Positions 50,457-60,046 of a DNA stretch of 64,000 bases are shown one piece after another. The number at the start of each line of letters is the position of its first letter. Within the stretch, counting starts at the first letter, position 1. The notes under the pieces were generated by a model. The model was not told the origin of the DNA. It worked only from the letters and a program-made list of their open reading frames with translations, and did no database searches. A program made the translations under genes and the position numbers. Source of the DNA: an uncultured Pelagibacteraceae bacterium (GTDB lineage: Bacteria; Pseudomonadota; Alphaproteobacteria; Pelagibacterales; Pelagibacteraceae); contig CACLZL010000003.1 in the NCBI GenBank assembly GCA_902611405.1, positions 53,689 to 117,688 on the forward strand. The letters are read 5' to 3'.

Positions 50457-50687
50457 TTAACTCTCCTTTGTTTTAATTGCTAATGCATGTAGTTCATTGC
50501 CCATTCTACCTTTTAATGAGTTGTAAACCATTTTATGTTGCTCAATTTTACTTTTTCCAGAAAATTTAGACGAGGTAACGGTAGCTGAATAATGATTTCC
50601 ATCACCTGCCAAATCTTGTATTTCAACAATTGCATCTGGCATTGCCTCTTTTATAAAATTTTCAATTTCTTTTAAATCCATTGCCAT
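50457..50687 (-). CDS. bolA: BolA family protein
   Basis: The 76-residue protein has the BolA class II KH-like fold with G-D-G-N-H-Y-S-A-T-V (about 28-37) and H-K-M-V-Y-N-S-L. His31 and the C-terminal conserved His (H-A-L-A-I near 68) could ligate the shared cluster with Grx4. Its short form resembles IbaG/BolA2 more than E. coli BolA itself. It overlaps the purL stop by 1 nt and is 1 nt upstream of grxD. Confidence 0.92.
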   Translation of the reverse strand: MAMDLKEIENFIKEAMPDAIVEIQDLAGDGNHYSATVTSSKFSGKSKIEQHKMVYNSLKGRMGNELHALAIKTKES

Positions 50688-52879
50688 TATTTACTCATAT
50701 AGTTTGTAAGCCAACTTTTATTCGAAGTTGATAACTCGTCAATTGTAACTTTTGTCTTATCATTAATATATAGTTCATTTTCAATAATTGTACCAAGTTC
50801 ATCAAAATGGACTGCATTTTTATTCAATATATCAGCTACTTTTTTAAAATCTTTTTTATTTATTTCTATAATATATCTGCCTTGATCTTCAGCAAACAAG
50901 TATTCTATTTCATTAATTAAATATTTAGGTTTTTTAATATTTATTCCTTTTTTTCCTTTAATACACATTTTTGCTACTGCAGTAATTATGCCACCTAATG
51001 AAACATCGTGTGCACTTTTAATTAAATTATTATCAATCAATTTCAATAATGTTTCTCCATTATTTTTTTCATTAAATAGATTTACCTCGGGTGGAGGTCC
51101 ATTTTTTTCATCTAAAATATTTCTTGCAAATAAACTTTGATCAATATTTCCCTCAGTTTTTCCAATAACCAAAACTAAACTGTCAACTTCTTTAAACTCC
51201 ATAGTGATCATATTCTTATAATTTTTGATTAACCCAACTCCACCAATTGCAGGGGTGGGTTTAATACCTTCATCTTTTGTTTGGTTATAGAAAGATACAT
51301 TTCCAGAAACGACAGGGAACTTCAGATATTCACTTGCTTCACCTATACCTTGAACACATTCAACAAACTCACCCATATTTTCTTCATTTTCAGGACTTCC
51401 AAAATTTAAACAGTTAGTGATAGCAATTGGTTTAGCACCAACAGAAATAAGATTTCTGAAACTTTCACAAACTACTTGTTTACCGCCAGTTAAAGGATGT
51501 GACCAACAATAAACTGCAGAAGAATCTACAGAAGCGGCAACTGCTTTGTCTGTTCCATGAACTCTTACAACACCTGCGTCTCCTCCAGGTTTTTGTATTG
51601 TATCTCCCATAACAGTATGATCATACTGTTGCCAAATCCATTCTTTACTACATACATTTGGGTTTGCTAAAATTTTCTTCAATACATCAATAATTTTTAA
51701 ATGCTTAATATCTTCTTTTTTTATTTTATTTTTTTTAGGAAGTTTTACTTTTTTCCATTTACGATCATACATAGGAGAGTTTTCAACCAATGTATTAACT
51801 GGAATATCAGCAACTTTTTCTTCATCAAAATAAAGTTCTATTTTTTTTGACTTAGTAGTTTTTCCAATTACTGCAAAATCCAAGTTCCATTTATCAAATA
51901 TTTTTTTTGCTTGTTTTTCTTTACCATTTTCTAATACAATCAACATTCTTTCTTGACTCTCAGAGAGCATTATTTCATAAGGTGTCATTTTGGCCTCTCT
52001 ACAAGGCACTTTGTTTAAATTAATTTCTATTCCCAAGTTTCCTTTTGAAGCCATTTCGATACTCGAGGAAGTTAGACCGGCTGCACCCATATCTTGAATA
52101 GCTATAATTGAATCTCCAGCCATTAACTCTAAACAAGCTTCAAGTAAAAGTTTTTCAGTAAATGGATCTCCAACTTGAACTGTTGGTTTTTTTTCCTCAA
52201 TTTTTTCATCAAAACTAGCTGAGGCCATACTTGCTCCATGAATTCCATCTCTTCCAGTTTTAGATCCTACATAAATAACTGGTTTGTTTAACCCGGCAGC
52301 TTTAGAGTAGAATATCTTATTTTTTTTTACCAATCCTAAAGTCATAGCATTGACAAGAATATTTCCATTGTAGGAACTATCAAAACTTGTTTGACCAGCA
52401 ATTGTTGGAACACCCATACAGTTTCCATAACCACCAATACCATGAACTACACCTCTTAATAAATTTTTAGTTTTTTTATTTTGTGGTGATCCAAAATGAA
52501 TTGAGTTTAAGTTGGCTATTGGTCTTGCGCCCATTGTAAATATATCTCGCATAATTCCCCCAACACCGGTTGCAGCACCTTGATATGGTTCAATAAAAGA
52601 AGGGTGGTTGTGACTTTCAATTTTGAAAACTATTGCATCATTATCCTCAATATCAATAACACCAGCATTTTCTCCAGGACCTTGAATGACTTTCTTTCCT
52701 TTAGTAGGTAGTTTTTTTAAATGTAATTTTGATGATTTATAGGAACAATGTTCATTCCACATTGCAGAAAAAATCCCCAGTTCTGTAATATTAGGAGTTC
52801 TTTTTAATAGTTCACAAATTTTTGCGTATTCGTCTTTCTTTAAACCATGATCTATAGCTACTTTTTCGTTTACAATCAT
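50687..52879 (-). CDS. purL: phosphoribosylformylglycinamidine synthase, large subunit
   Basis: PurL uses ATP and ammonia from PurQ to make FGAM in purine synthesis. The 730-residue protein is the small multi-subunit type (not the 1300-residue fusion). It has the N-terminal [15 protein letters not shown] (about 91-97), [19 protein letters not shown], and a C-terminal S-A-H-D-V-S-L-G-G. PurQ and PurS are encoded just upstream; purL overlaps purQ by 4 nt and bolA by 1 nt. Confidence 0.96.
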   Translation of the reverse strand: MIVNEKVAIDHGLKKDEYAKICELLKRTPNITELGIFSAMWNEHCSYKSSKLHLKKLPTKGKKVIQGPGENAGVIDIEDNDAIVFKIESHNHPSFIEPYQGAATGVGGIMRDIFTMGARPIANLNSIHFGSPQNKKTKNLLRGVVHGIGGYGNCMGVPTIAGQTSFDSSYNGNILVNAMTLGLVKKNKIFYSKAAGLNKPVIYVGSKTGRDGIHGASMASASFDEKIEEKKPTVQVGDPFTEKLLLEACLELMAGDSIIAIQDMGAAGLTSSSIEMASKGNLGIEINLNKVPCREAKMTPYEIMLSESQERMLIVLENGKEKQAKKIFDKWNLDFAVIGKTTKSKKIELYFDEEKVADIPVNTLVENSPMYDRKWKKVKLPKKNKIKKEDIKHLKIIDVLKKILANPNVCSKEWIWQQYDHTVMGDTIQKPGGDAGVVRVHGTDKAVAASVDSSAVYCWSHPLTGGKQVVCESFRNLISVGAKPIAITNCLNFGSPENEENMGEFVECVQGIGEASEYLKFPVVSGNVSFYNQTKDEGIKPTPAIGGVGLIKNYKNMITMEFKEVDSLVLVIGKTEGNIDQSLFARNILDEKNGPPPEVNLFNEKNNGETLLKLIDNNLIKSAHDVSLGGIITAVAKMCIKGKKGINIKKPKYLINEIEYLFAEDQGRYIIEINKKDFKKVADILNKNAVHFDELGTIIENELYINDKTKVTIDELSTSNKSWLTNYMSK

Positions 52880-53559
52880 TTCAAGTTATTAATTAAATTT
52901 TTAAAAAATAATGATCCATCTTCACCAGATAGAGATGTATCAATCATTCTTTCAGGATGGGGCATCATTCCTAGCACATTTTTTTCTTTATTGAATATAC
53001 CAGCAATATTTTTTATGGATCCATTAGGATTAAATTTATCTTCTATTTTTCCATTTTCATCACAATAATTAATTGCTATTTGATTATTATCCTCAATTTC
53101 TTTTAATTGATCATTAGTACAAAAATAATTTCCTTCATTATGAGCTATATGAAATTCTAAAACTTCGTTATTGATATTTTTAAAATATTTATTTTGTTTG
53201 TTTTTAATTTTTACAAAAACGTTTTTACAAATAAATTCTAAATATTTATTTCTAAGCAAGACACCTGGAACTAAACCGGTTTCAACCAATATTTGAAAAC
53301 CATTACAGATACCCATAACCATACCGCCTGAATTTGCAAAATTAATTACAGACTGCATTATTTTTGATTTAGATGCCATACTTCCACATCTCAAGTAATC
53401 ACCATACGAAAATCCACCCGGCAAGACAACCAAGTCACTTTTTGGTAATTCAGCATCAGCATGCCAAACCATTTTGTTTTTAAATCCAAATTTCTTCAAT
53501 GCTACATCCATGTCTCTATCACAATTTGAACCAGGAAAAGTAATTACAGATGATTTCAT
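52876..53559 (-). CDS. purQ: phosphoribosylformylglycinamidine synthase, glutaminase subunit
   Basis: The 227-residue class I glutaminase has F-P-G-S-N-C-D-R-D near the start, [14 protein letters not shown] (about 46-59), the nucleophile elbow G-I-C-N-G (Cys85), and H-P-E in M-P-H-P-E-R-M-I-D (His and Glu of the triad). It supplies ammonia to PurL. It is 3 nt downstream of purS and overlaps purL by 4 nt. Confidence 0.96.
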   Translation of the reverse strand: MKSSVITFPGSNCDRDMDVALKKFGFKNKMVWHADAELPKSDLVVLPGGFSYGDYLRCGSMASKSKIMQSVINFANSGGMVMGICNGFQILVETGLVPGVLLRNKYLEFICKNVFVKIKNKQNKYFKNINNEVLEFHIAHNEGNYFCTNDQLKEIEDNNQIAINYCDENGKIEDKFNPNGSIKNIAGIFNKEKNVLGMMPHPERMIDTSLSGEDGSLFFKNLINNLK

Positions 53560-53562
53560 TAA

Positions 53563-53805
53563 TTACTTTGGATCAATAATTTTATAATTTTCAATTACAA
53601 GATTTGCCAAAAGTTTTTTACACATTTCTTCAACTTTTGCTTTTGCTTTGTAGTTATCAGTTTCTTTAGTGTCTATTTCAAAATATTTACCTTGTCTAAC
53701 TTCATTAACATCATCAAAACCCATTCCATCTAAAGTTTGGTGAATAACTTTTCCTTGTGGATCAAGAACATCTTTTTTTAAAGTTATAATTACAGAAATT
53801 TTCAT
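53563..53805 (-). CDS. purS: phosphoribosylformylglycinamidine synthase, PurS subunit
   Basis: The 80-residue protein has the PurS pattern I-T-L-K-K-D-V-L-D-P-Q-G-K-V-I (about 8-22), V-N-E-V-R-Q-G-K-Y and a C-terminal C-K-K-L-L-A-N-L-V-I-E-N-Y. PurS dimers help PurQ join PurL. It overlaps the purC stop by 4 nt and is 3 nt upstream of purQ. Confidence 0.93.
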   Translation of the reverse strand: MKISVIITLKKDVLDPQGKVIHQTLDGMGFDDVNEVRQGKYFEIDTKETDNYKAKAKVEEMCKKLLANLVIENYKIIDPK

Positions 53806-54587
53806 TTTTTCTTTCTTTTTACTGACGAAAGTTGGGTGACATTAACAGCAGAAACATTTGATTGCTCATGAAGTATACCAAGTCTTTTTGCAACTTCTGT
53901 GTAGGCTGGAATAAGATCTCCTAAATCTTTTCTAAATCTGTCTTTATCCAATTTTTTATCTGTTAAAGTATCCCACAATCTACATGTATCAGGGCTTATC
54001 TCATCAGCTAATATAATTTGGGTTTTTTCACTTTCATGAGTGAAGCCAAATTCAACTTTAAAATCCACTAATTTTATTCCAACACCTCTAAACATTCCTA
54101 GTAAAAAATCATTTAATCTAGATAAATTTTCATCTATCCAATCAAGCTGCATTACATTAAGCCAATTAAAAGTTAAAATATGTTCACGACTAATTATTGG
54201 ATCTCCAAGCTTATCATCTTTTAGACAGTATTCTATTAATGGTCTTTCAAGGACAGTTCCTTCTTCGATACCCAATCTTTTAGTTAATGATCCAGTTGCA
54301 ATATTTCTTACTATAAATTCTATTGGTATTATATCAACTAGCTTAACTAGCTGTTCTCTCATATTAATTCTTTTTACTAAATGATTTTTAATACCTATTT
54401 GAGAGAGGTTAGAGAGTATGTGCTCTGATATCCTGTTATTTAGAACACCTTTACCTTCAATGGTAGTTTTTTTTTGATTATTGAATGCAGTTGCATCATC
54501 TTTAAAATATTGGATAACTAAGTTTTTATCATTTGTTGCATAAATAATTTTAGCTTTTCCTTCGTACAATTTTTTACCTTTTTTCAT
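53802..54587 (-). CDS. purC: SAICAR synthetase
   Basis: PurC joins aspartate to CAIR with ATP. The 261-residue protein has Y-E-G-K-A-K-I-I-Y (about 8-16), V-R-N-I-A-T-G-S-L, D-F-K-V-E-F-G, and D-E-I-S-P-D-T-C-R-L-W-D. Compared with a short PurC (about 240), it has a slightly longer basic C-terminus. It overlaps purS by 4 nt. The purB stop touches its start. Confidence 0.95.
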   Translation of the reverse strand: MKKGKKLYEGKAKIIYATNDKNLVIQYFKDDATAFNNQKKTTIEGKGVLNNRISEHILSNLSQIGIKNHLVKRINMREQLVKLVDIIPIEFIVRNIATGSLTKRLGIEEGTVLERPLIEYCLKDDKLGDPIISREHILTFNWLNVMQLDWIDENLSRLNDFLLGMFRGVGIKLVDFKVEFGFTHESEKTQIILADEISPDTCRLWDTLTDKKLDKDRFRKDLGDLIPAYTEVAKRLGILHEQSNVSAVNVTQLSSVKRKKK

Positions 54588-55879
54588 TATTTAAAAACTC
54601 TTCTAAAGATAAAATTTACATTTTTAAAGTGTTTAGAATAATTAAATATAGACTTTAATTTTTTTGGTGAAATTTTATTCATTATAAATTTATCAGATGA
54701 AATTACGTCAATTAAGTTTAAATTTTCTGCAAAACATTTTTTTGCATAAAATTGTACCATCTTGTATGATTTTTCTCTGCTTAATCCTACTTTAGTTAAC
54801 TCTAACATAATTTCTTGAGAAAAAATTAAACCTTTTGTTAGATTTAAATTTTCAACCATTTTTTTAGGATAAACTATCATGTTATCTAAAATGTTTGTAA
54901 GTCTAACCAAGGCAAAATCAGTTGTTATATTAGCATCCGGTCCAATATTTCTTTCAACACTTGAATGAGAAATATCTCTTTCATGCCAAAGCGCTATATT
55001 TTCAAGTGCTGGTACAACTGTACTTCTAACCATCCTGGCTAAGCCTGTTAAATTTTCACTTAAGATTGGATTTTTTTTATGAGGCATAGCAGAAGAGCCT
55101 TTTTGATTTTTAGAGAAATATTCTTGTATTTCATAAACCTCAGTTCTTTGTAGATGTCTTATTTCAACAGCTACTCTTTCAATAGATCCCGCAATAATTC
55201 CTAGAATCGAAAAATAAAAAGCATGTCTATCTCTCGGGATTACTTGTGTAGAAATTGGTTCTACTTTTAAACCTAATTTCTTTGCCACATATTTTTCAAC
55301 ATTTGGATTGATATTTGCAAATGTACCAACTGCACCTGAGATTGCACATGTAGAAACTTCATCAATAGCATCTTTTAGTCTTTTTCTATTTCTTTTAAAT
55401 TCCTCGTAAAACGAAGCTAATTTTAAGCCAAAAGTAATTGGTTCAGCATGGATACCGTGGCTTCTTCCCATACAGGGTGTAAATTTATATTTTTTAGCTT
55501 GTTTTTTTAAAATTTTTAAAATTTGATCAATATCTTTTAAAATTATTTTTCCTGATTGGACTAATTGGATATTAAAACTAGTATCTAAAACATCTGATGA
55601 TGTCATTCCTTGATGCAGGTACCGTGCTTTAATTCCAGCTTTTTCTGTAACAGAGGTAAGAAATGCTATTACATCATGTTTTACTTCCGATTCTATTTTA
55701 TGGATTCTACTTACATTAATTCTAGCTTTTTTTTTAACAACTGAAGCAACACCTCTTGGAATTTGACCAAGTTTTTCCATTGCTTCTGCAGCTGCAACTT
55801 CTACATTTAACCAAATTTTGTATTTATTTTCTTCTGACCAAATATAAGTTAATTCTTTTCGAGAGTATCTTTTAATCAT
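54587..55879 (-). CDS. purB: adenylosuccinate lyase
   Basis: PurB acts twice in purine synthesis, making AICAR from SAICAR and AMP from adenylosuccinate. The 430-residue fumarase-superfamily protein has E-V-K-H-D-V-I-A-F (catalytic His region), M-T-S-S-D-V-L-D-T, G-R-S-H-G-I-H-A, and the signature loop S-S-A-M-P-H-K-K-N-P (about 268-277). It is 3 nt downstream of map and shares a base with purC. Confidence 0.95.
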   Translation of the reverse strand: MIKRYSRKELTYIWSEENKYKIWLNVEVAAAEAMEKLGQIPRGVASVVKKKARINVSRIHKIESEVKHDVIAFLTSVTEKAGIKARYLHQGMTSSDVLDTSFNIQLVQSGKIILKDIDQILKILKKQAKKYKFTPCMGRSHGIHAEPITFGLKLASFYEEFKRNRKRLKDAIDEVSTCAISGAVGTFANINPNVEKYVAKKLGLKVEPISTQVIPRDRHAFYFSILGIIAGSIERVAVEIRHLQRTEVYEIQEYFSKNQKGSSAMPHKKNPILSENLTGLARMVRSTVVPALENIALWHERDISHSSVERNIGPDANITTDFALVRLTNILDNMIVYPKKMVENLNLTKGLIFSQEIMLELTKVGLSREKSYKMVQFYAKKCFAENLNLIDVISSDKFIMNKISPKKLKSIFNYSKHFKNVNFIFRRVFK

Positions 55880-55882
55880 TAA

Positions 55883-56656
55883 TTATAAGTATGGGGGCTT
55901 TGAATAACCTTTAGCAGATTCTGTAAAGATTTCATAACCATTTTCAGTAATTCCTAACGTATGTTCAAATTGTGCAGATAAAGATTTGTCTTTTGTAACA
56001 GCTGTCCAGCCATCATTTAACATTTTAACATCATATTTACCTGAATTAATCATTGGTTCTATTGTAAAGGTCATTCCTGGCTTTAATTCCATTCCAGAGT
56101 TTTTATTCCCATAATGTAGAATATTTGGAGGCTCATGAAATGTTGTGCTGATTCCGTGACCACAAAAATCTCTAACAACTGAAAAACCTTTTTCTTCTAT
56201 AAATGATTGAATTGTATAACCAATGTCACCTAATTTAATTCCAGGTTTTAAAATTGTTATAGCTCTCATCATTGACTCGTATGTAGCGTCTATAAGGTTA
56301 TTTAATTTGACGGGCGTTTTACCAATACAAAACATTCTACTGGTGTCACCATAATGTTCATCAACAATTGCAGTAACGTCAACATTTATAGCATCACCTT
56401 CTTGTAAAATTCTTTCAGAGGGTACACCGTGACAAACTACATGATTTAAAGACGTACATAAAGATTTTGTAAAACCTCGATAATATAATGGGGCAGAGTA
56501 GCCACCATTGTCTCTAATAAATTCATATCCAAGTTTATCGATATGATTTGTCGAAACACCCTCTTTGATACTTTCAGTTAACATATCTAAAGTTCGTGCA
56601 GCAAGGTTACCTGCAATTCTCATTTTTTCAAATTTTTCTTTATAATTAGTCATCAA
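55883..56656 (-). CDS. map: methionine aminopeptidase type I
   Basis: Map removes the initiator Met from nascent proteins. The 257-residue pita-bread enzyme has N-H-V-V-C-H-G-V-P (about 72-80), metal ligands N-V-D-V-T and H-Y-G-D-T, G-H-G-I-S-T-T-F-H-E-P-P (about 173-184), T-I-E-P-M and a late Q-F-E-H-T. Its start overlaps the end of sfsA by 11 nt. Confidence 0.95.
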   Translation of the reverse strand: MMTNYKEKFEKMRIAGNLAARTLDMLTESIKEGVSTNHIDKLGYEFIRDNGGYSAPLYYRGFTKSLCTSLNHVVCHGVPSERILQEGDAINVDVTAIVDEHYGDTSRMFCIGKTPVKLNNLIDATYESMMRAITILKPGIKLGDIGYTIQSFIEEKGFSVVRDFCGHGISTTFHEPPNILHYGNKNSGMELKPGMTFTIEPMINSGKYDVKMLNDGWTAVTKDKSLSAQFEHTLGITENGYEIFTESAKGYSKPPYL

Positions 56657-57344
56657 TAATCTTTAGTTTTTTATCTATAAATATTTTCTTAGAACTTATA
56701 TTACATCTATACGCTAAAAAGTTAACACCAGCTTTTTTAGCTAATAAATAATTTTTATAATAATCTGTGTCTATGTCTTTAGCTATTTTGAAATATTTCA
56801 TATTTTGAATTTGAACTAAAAATATTAAGTATGTTTTATAACTTTTATTTATGGCATCAATAAGGGTTAATAAATGCTTTATTCCTCTTGATGTTGGTGC
56901 ATCGGGAAATTCAGCGGTATCTTTATTTCTAAATAAAGTAACGTTTTTAACTTCAACAAACGTTTTTTGACCTTTTTTTTCTAATAAAAAATCAAATCTT
57001 GTTTCTTTATTAAAAAAAACCTCTGGTTTTATAATGTCATTGTTTTTGAGTTCTTTTACTAGATTATTTTTGAGACCATGCTCTACTATTCTATTTGCCA
57101 TGTGAGTATTTACTCCTACTAAATTTTTTCTAGATTTAATAATCTCTAATCCATATTTAAGCTTTCGCTTTGGATCATTATTAGGAAGTAAATAAACTTC
57201 ATTTCCCTCATCTAACAAACCCTTCATAGATCCCGTGTTAGGACAGTGAGCTGTGACAATTTCTTTACTGAGTTTAACGTCAGTAAAAAACCTTTTATAA
57301 CGTTTGATTAGATTGCCTTTTATTAAAGACTTGGTAAATTCCAT
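56646..57344 (-). CDS. sfsA: SfsA family protein
   Basis: The 232-residue protein has A-H-C-P-N-T-G-S-M-K-G-L-L (about 33-45), V-N-T-H-M-A-N-R, V-E-V-K-N-V-T-L, and F-P-D-A-P-T-S-R-G-I-K-H-L. SfsA was named for maltose-gene stimulation in E. coli and has a DNA-binding and PD-(D/E)xK nuclease-like fold; the E-V-K core is present. The true role is unknown. It is the first gene of the minus-strand run and divergent from the CinA-type gene, with 20 nt between. Confidence 0.9.
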   Translation of the reverse strand: MEFTKSLIKGNLIKRYKRFFTDVKLSKEIVTAHCPNTGSMKGLLDEGNEVYLLPNNDPKRKLKYGLEIIKSRKNLVGVNTHMANRIVEHGLKNNLVKELKNNDIIKPEVFFNKETRFDFLLEKKGQKTFVEVKNVTLFRNKDTAEFPDAPTSRGIKHLLTLIDAINKSYKTYLIFLVQIQNMKYFKIAKDIDTDYYKNYLLAKKAGVNFLAYRCNISSKKIFIDKKLKIIDD

Positions 57345-57364
57345 TAGTAAATTATATATTTCAT

Positions 57365-58114
57365 ATGAATAAAAAAGTAAAAGTTAATGCATCTATTTTA
57401 ATTATTGGTAACGAAATTTTGTCTGGAAGGACACAAGACACAAATACATCAACTTTAGCAATTTGGTTAAATTCTATTGGGGTAAATGTTGCAGAAGTTA
57501 GAATAATTCCAGATGTTGAAAAAACTATTGTAGGGACTCTAAATTTTCTTAGATCGACTTATGATTATGTTTTTACAACCGGTGGTATTGGGCCTACTCA
57601 TGACGATATTACAGCTAAATCTGTATCAAAGGCTTTTGGAATAAAATATGAGGTTCATAAAGAGGCCTTCAAAATTCTAGAAGCGTACTACGAACCAGGA
57701 AAATTTAATGATGGAAGACAAAAAATGGCATGGATGCCAGAGAATGCAAAATTAATTTTAAATCCTACAAGTGGTGCCCCAGGATTTAATGTTGAAAATG
57801 TTTTTTCCCTTCCAGGAGTACCATCTATATTAAAATCTATGTTAGGTGGATTGACCAATAGTATTGTTGGTGGAGAACCTATTAAAAGTCTTACTATAAG
57901 TTTAAAAACTGTTGAAAGTGAAATAGCAAATTCTTTAACCAAAGTTCAAAATGATAATAAAGACGTAGAGATTGGTAGCTATCCATTTTTCCATGCAGGT
58001 AAGTTAGGAGTTTCAATAGTAATAAGATCTGAAAATCAGAGTAAGATTGATAATTGTAATTCTCAAATTTTAAAATTTGTTAATGAAAAAAATATACAAG
58101 TCGTGGACCGTTAA
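57365..58114 (+). CDS. CinA-type molybdopterin-binding domain protein
   Basis: The 249-residue protein is the N-terminal MoCF/COG1058 domain of CinA: I-I-G-N-E-I-L-S-G-R-T-Q-D-T-N (about 14-28), T-T-G-G-I-G-P-T-H-D-D-I-T (about 72-84) and F-S-L-P-G-V-P-S. The C-terminal nicotinamide-nucleotide amidohydrolase domain of full CinA is absent. COG1058 enzymes have been linked to ADP-ribose pyrophosphatase activity. It overlaps the next gene by 1 nt. Confidence 0.87.
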   Translation: MNKKVKVNASILIIGNEILSGRTQDTNTSTLAIWLNSIGVNVAEVRIIPDVEKTIVGTLNFLRSTYDYVFTTGGIGPTHDDITAKSVSKAFGIKYEVHKEAFKILEAYYEPGKFNDGRQKMAWMPENAKLILNPTSGAPGFNVENVFSLPGVPSILKSMLGGLTNSIVGGEPIKSLTISLKTVESEIANSLTKVQNDNKDVEIGSYPFFHAGKLGVSIVIRSENQSKIDNCNSQILKFVNEKNIQVVDR

Positions 58115-58515
58115 TGCTTTATTTTGCTTATGGTAGTAATCTTAATCATTTTCAAATGAAGCGTAGATGTAAAGACAGTATTTTTTTAAAAAAAATAAAT
58201 TTAAAAGATTTTAGATTAACATTTAGAAGCAAGTATAGAGCTGCAGATATTGAGGTAAAAAAAAATTCAATTGTGCCCGGTGCTTTATTTGAAATTTCTA
58301 AAAGTGATGAAAAAAAGCTAGATGTGTATGAAGATTTTCCAAATCTTTATAAAAAATATTATTTTTATTATTATGGAAAAAAAGTGATGACTTATACAAT
58401 GGTTAAGAAATCTCCATTCAAATTTCCAACTGAAAGATATTTAAATGTTGTAAAAAAAGGTTATCGTGATTGTAAACTTGATAAAAAGTTTTTAAATATA
58501 GCCTTACAAGACTAA
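58114..58515 (+). CDS. gamma-glutamylcyclotransferase-like protein
   Basis: The 133-residue protein begins with L-Y-F-A-Y-G-S-N-L-N (about 2-11), the GGCT substrate loop, then P-G-A-L-F-E-I, and an acidic D-V-Y-E-D-F-P-N-L-Y segment whose Glu (about 72) matches the catalytic acid. It may make 5-oxoproline from gamma-glutamyl compounds. Substrate is unknown. It overlaps the CinA-type gene by 1 nt and is 7 nt upstream of the oxidoreductase. Confidence 0.83.
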   Translation: MLYFAYGSNLNHFQMKRRCKDSIFLKKINLKDFRLTFRSKYRAADIEVKKNSIVPGALFEISKSDEKKLDVYEDFPNLYKKYYFYYYGKKVMTYTMVKKSPFKFPTERYLNVVKKGYRDCKLDKKFLNIALQD

Positions 58516-58521
58516 TTCAAA

Positions 58522-59814
58522 ATGTTTTTACATACAAAATTAGAGACCAGAACTGATCCGATTAAAATAGCTTTTATTGGATGTGGAAAATTTGTTAGTA
58601 TGTTTTTGGCACAGTATAATCATTTAAATAAAATACAAATTGATAGCATTGTTGATATTAATATTAATCAAGCAAAAAAAAATTGTTTAAATAGTGGTCT
58701 TAGTTTTGAAAGTATAGATCAAATTAATTTTTCAAACTCACTAGATGCAATTTTAGACAGAAATATAGAAATATTTATAGAAGCTACAGGAAATCCAATT
58801 ATAGGTACAGTACATGCATGTAAAATAATAAAAAATAAAAAGAATATAATTTTGGTAAATGTTGAATCTGATATTACATGTGGAAAATATCTTTCAGATC
58901 TAGCTATAAAAAATAATGTTATTTGTTCAATGGCTTATGGTGATCAACCTTCATTAATTTTAGAACAAATTGAGTGGGCAAGATTAAATGGGTTTGAGGT
59001 TATTTGTGCAGGAAAAGGTACCAAGTATCATCCAACATTTGAATATTCTACACCTGATACAGTTTGGGGGCATTATGGTTTAACAAAAGAGAGAGCAGAG
59101 AATGAGTCTGGTATGAACCCTAAAATGTTTAATAGTTTTTTGTGTGGAGATAAATCAGCTATAGAAATGTGTGCTGTAAGTAATGCTGCAAATCTAAAAT
59201 GTCCGAGCAATGGTTTAACTTTTCCTCCAGTTGGTGTTTACGATATTGCTAAAAAAATGATTCCTAAAAAATATGGTGGATTAATTGATTGTGATGGGCA
59301 AGTAGAGGTAATTTCAAGTATTGATTTAGAGAAAAAAGATATTGAAAATGATTTACGATGGGGTGTTTATATTGTTTTAAAGGCAAAGAATGAATACGTA
59401 AAAAATTGTTTTAAGGATTATGGAATGGTTACAGACTCCTCGGGAAATTATTCCGCCATCTGGAGGCCGTATCATTATATAGGATTAGAGCTTGCTCAAT
59501 CTATATACTCTATAGCTTTAGATAATAGAGCAACTGGTTTTACAAAAAATTATAATGCTGAAGTTGCTAGTATTGCAAAAAAAGATTTAAAAAAAGGTGA
59601 AAAACTTGATGGTGAGGGTGGTTTTTGTGCAAGAGGTAGATTGATAACTTCAGAAAAATCAAAAAAGGAAAAAATATTACCATTGGGCCTTACTGATAAT
59701 GCAATATTAAAAAAAGATATTAGTAAGGATGAAATAATTAAAATTGAAGATGTAGACCTTCATTTACCAAAAGAGGTAGTAGAGGCTAGAGATTATCAAT
59801 ACAATTTAATATAG
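58522..59814 (+). CDS. NAD(P)-dependent homoserine dehydrogenase-like oxidoreductase with SAF domain
   Basis: The 430-residue protein has an N-terminal Rossmann fold (I-A-F-I-G-C-G-K-F-V near 15-24, then D-I-N-I-N-Q-A) and E-A-T-G-N-P-I-I-G (about 89-97). A middle catalytic domain contains G-K-G-T-K-Y-H-P, and the C-terminal SAF domain runs from about 350 (K-K-D-L-K-K-G-E-K-L-D-G-E-G-G through P-L-G-L-T-D-N-A-I-L). SAF-domain oxidoreductases of this layout are frequent in Pelagibacter-like genomes; the substrate is not known. Its TAG at 59812-59814 borders the island region. Confidence 0.8.
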   Translation: MFLHTKLETRTDPIKIAFIGCGKFVSMFLAQYNHLNKIQIDSIVDININQAKKNCLNSGLSFESIDQINFSNSLDAILDRNIEIFIEATGNPIIGTVHACKIIKNKKNIILVNVESDITCGKYLSDLAIKNNVICSMAYGDQPSLILEQIEWARLNGFEVICAGKGTKYHPTFEYSTPDTVWGHYGLTKERAENESGMNPKMFNSFLCGDKSAIEMCAVSNAANLKCPSNGLTFPPVGVYDIAKKMIPKKYGGLIDCDGQVEVISSIDLEKKDIENDLRWGVYIVLKAKNEYVKNCFKDYGMVTDSSGNYSAIWRPYHYIGLELAQSIYSIALDNRATGFTKNYNAEVASIAKKDLKKGEKLDGEGGFCARGRLITSEKSKKEKILPLGLTDNAILKKDISKDEIIKIEDVDLHLPKEVVEARDYQYNLI

Positions 59815-59856
59815 TTGAGTTATAAATAATTGAATATAACAATGGAACTCAAAAAA

Positions 59857-59895
59857 GCCCTCGTGGTGAAATTGGTAAACACAAAGGACTTAAAA
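59857..59895 (+). pseudogene. truncated tRNA-Leu (5' half only)
   Basis: These 39 bases match the 5' half of tRNA-Leu(UAA) at 60908 with one difference (A for G in the D-loop) and stop in the anticodon loop. The following bases do not continue the tRNA. TATAAC at 59835-59840, 17 bp from TAGTTG, is a possible promoter, so a half-tRNA transcript could be made. Confidence 0.85.
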
Positions 59896-59949
59896 AGTAT
59901 TCAAATCTAAGGTTCCACTAATAAACTCAACATTTTTTGATAAAATTGA

Positions 59950-59971
59950 ACTAGTGTAGTTCTAGTGTAGT
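59950..59971 (+). repeat. 22-bp direct repeat, left copy
   Basis: Two tandem CTAGTGTAGT units (59951-59960 and 59962-59971) make a 22-bp block that recurs exactly at 60823-60844. The two blocks flank the MORN gene in the same orientation. Confidence 0.85.
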
Positions 59972-60003
59972 TGGTAGAATGACGAAATGTTTTACTACAC
60001 TAG
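59962..60003 (+). repeat. inverted repeat / hairpin made from the CTAGTGTAGT unit
   Basis: CTAGTGTAGT (59962-59971) is complementary to ACTACACTAG (59994-60003), giving a perfect 10-bp stem with a 22-nt loop. A further partial inverted unit, TACACTAG, lies at 60026-60033, just before the MORN gene start. Confidence 0.75.
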
Positions 60004-60046
60004 GGGTAGAACGATATAAATTAGGTACACTAGAGTAAATTATTTT

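Noticed and set aside
54040..54384. 114-codon plus-strand frame inside purC
   Set aside because: PurC is certain on the other strand and this frame has biased, non-protein-like composition.
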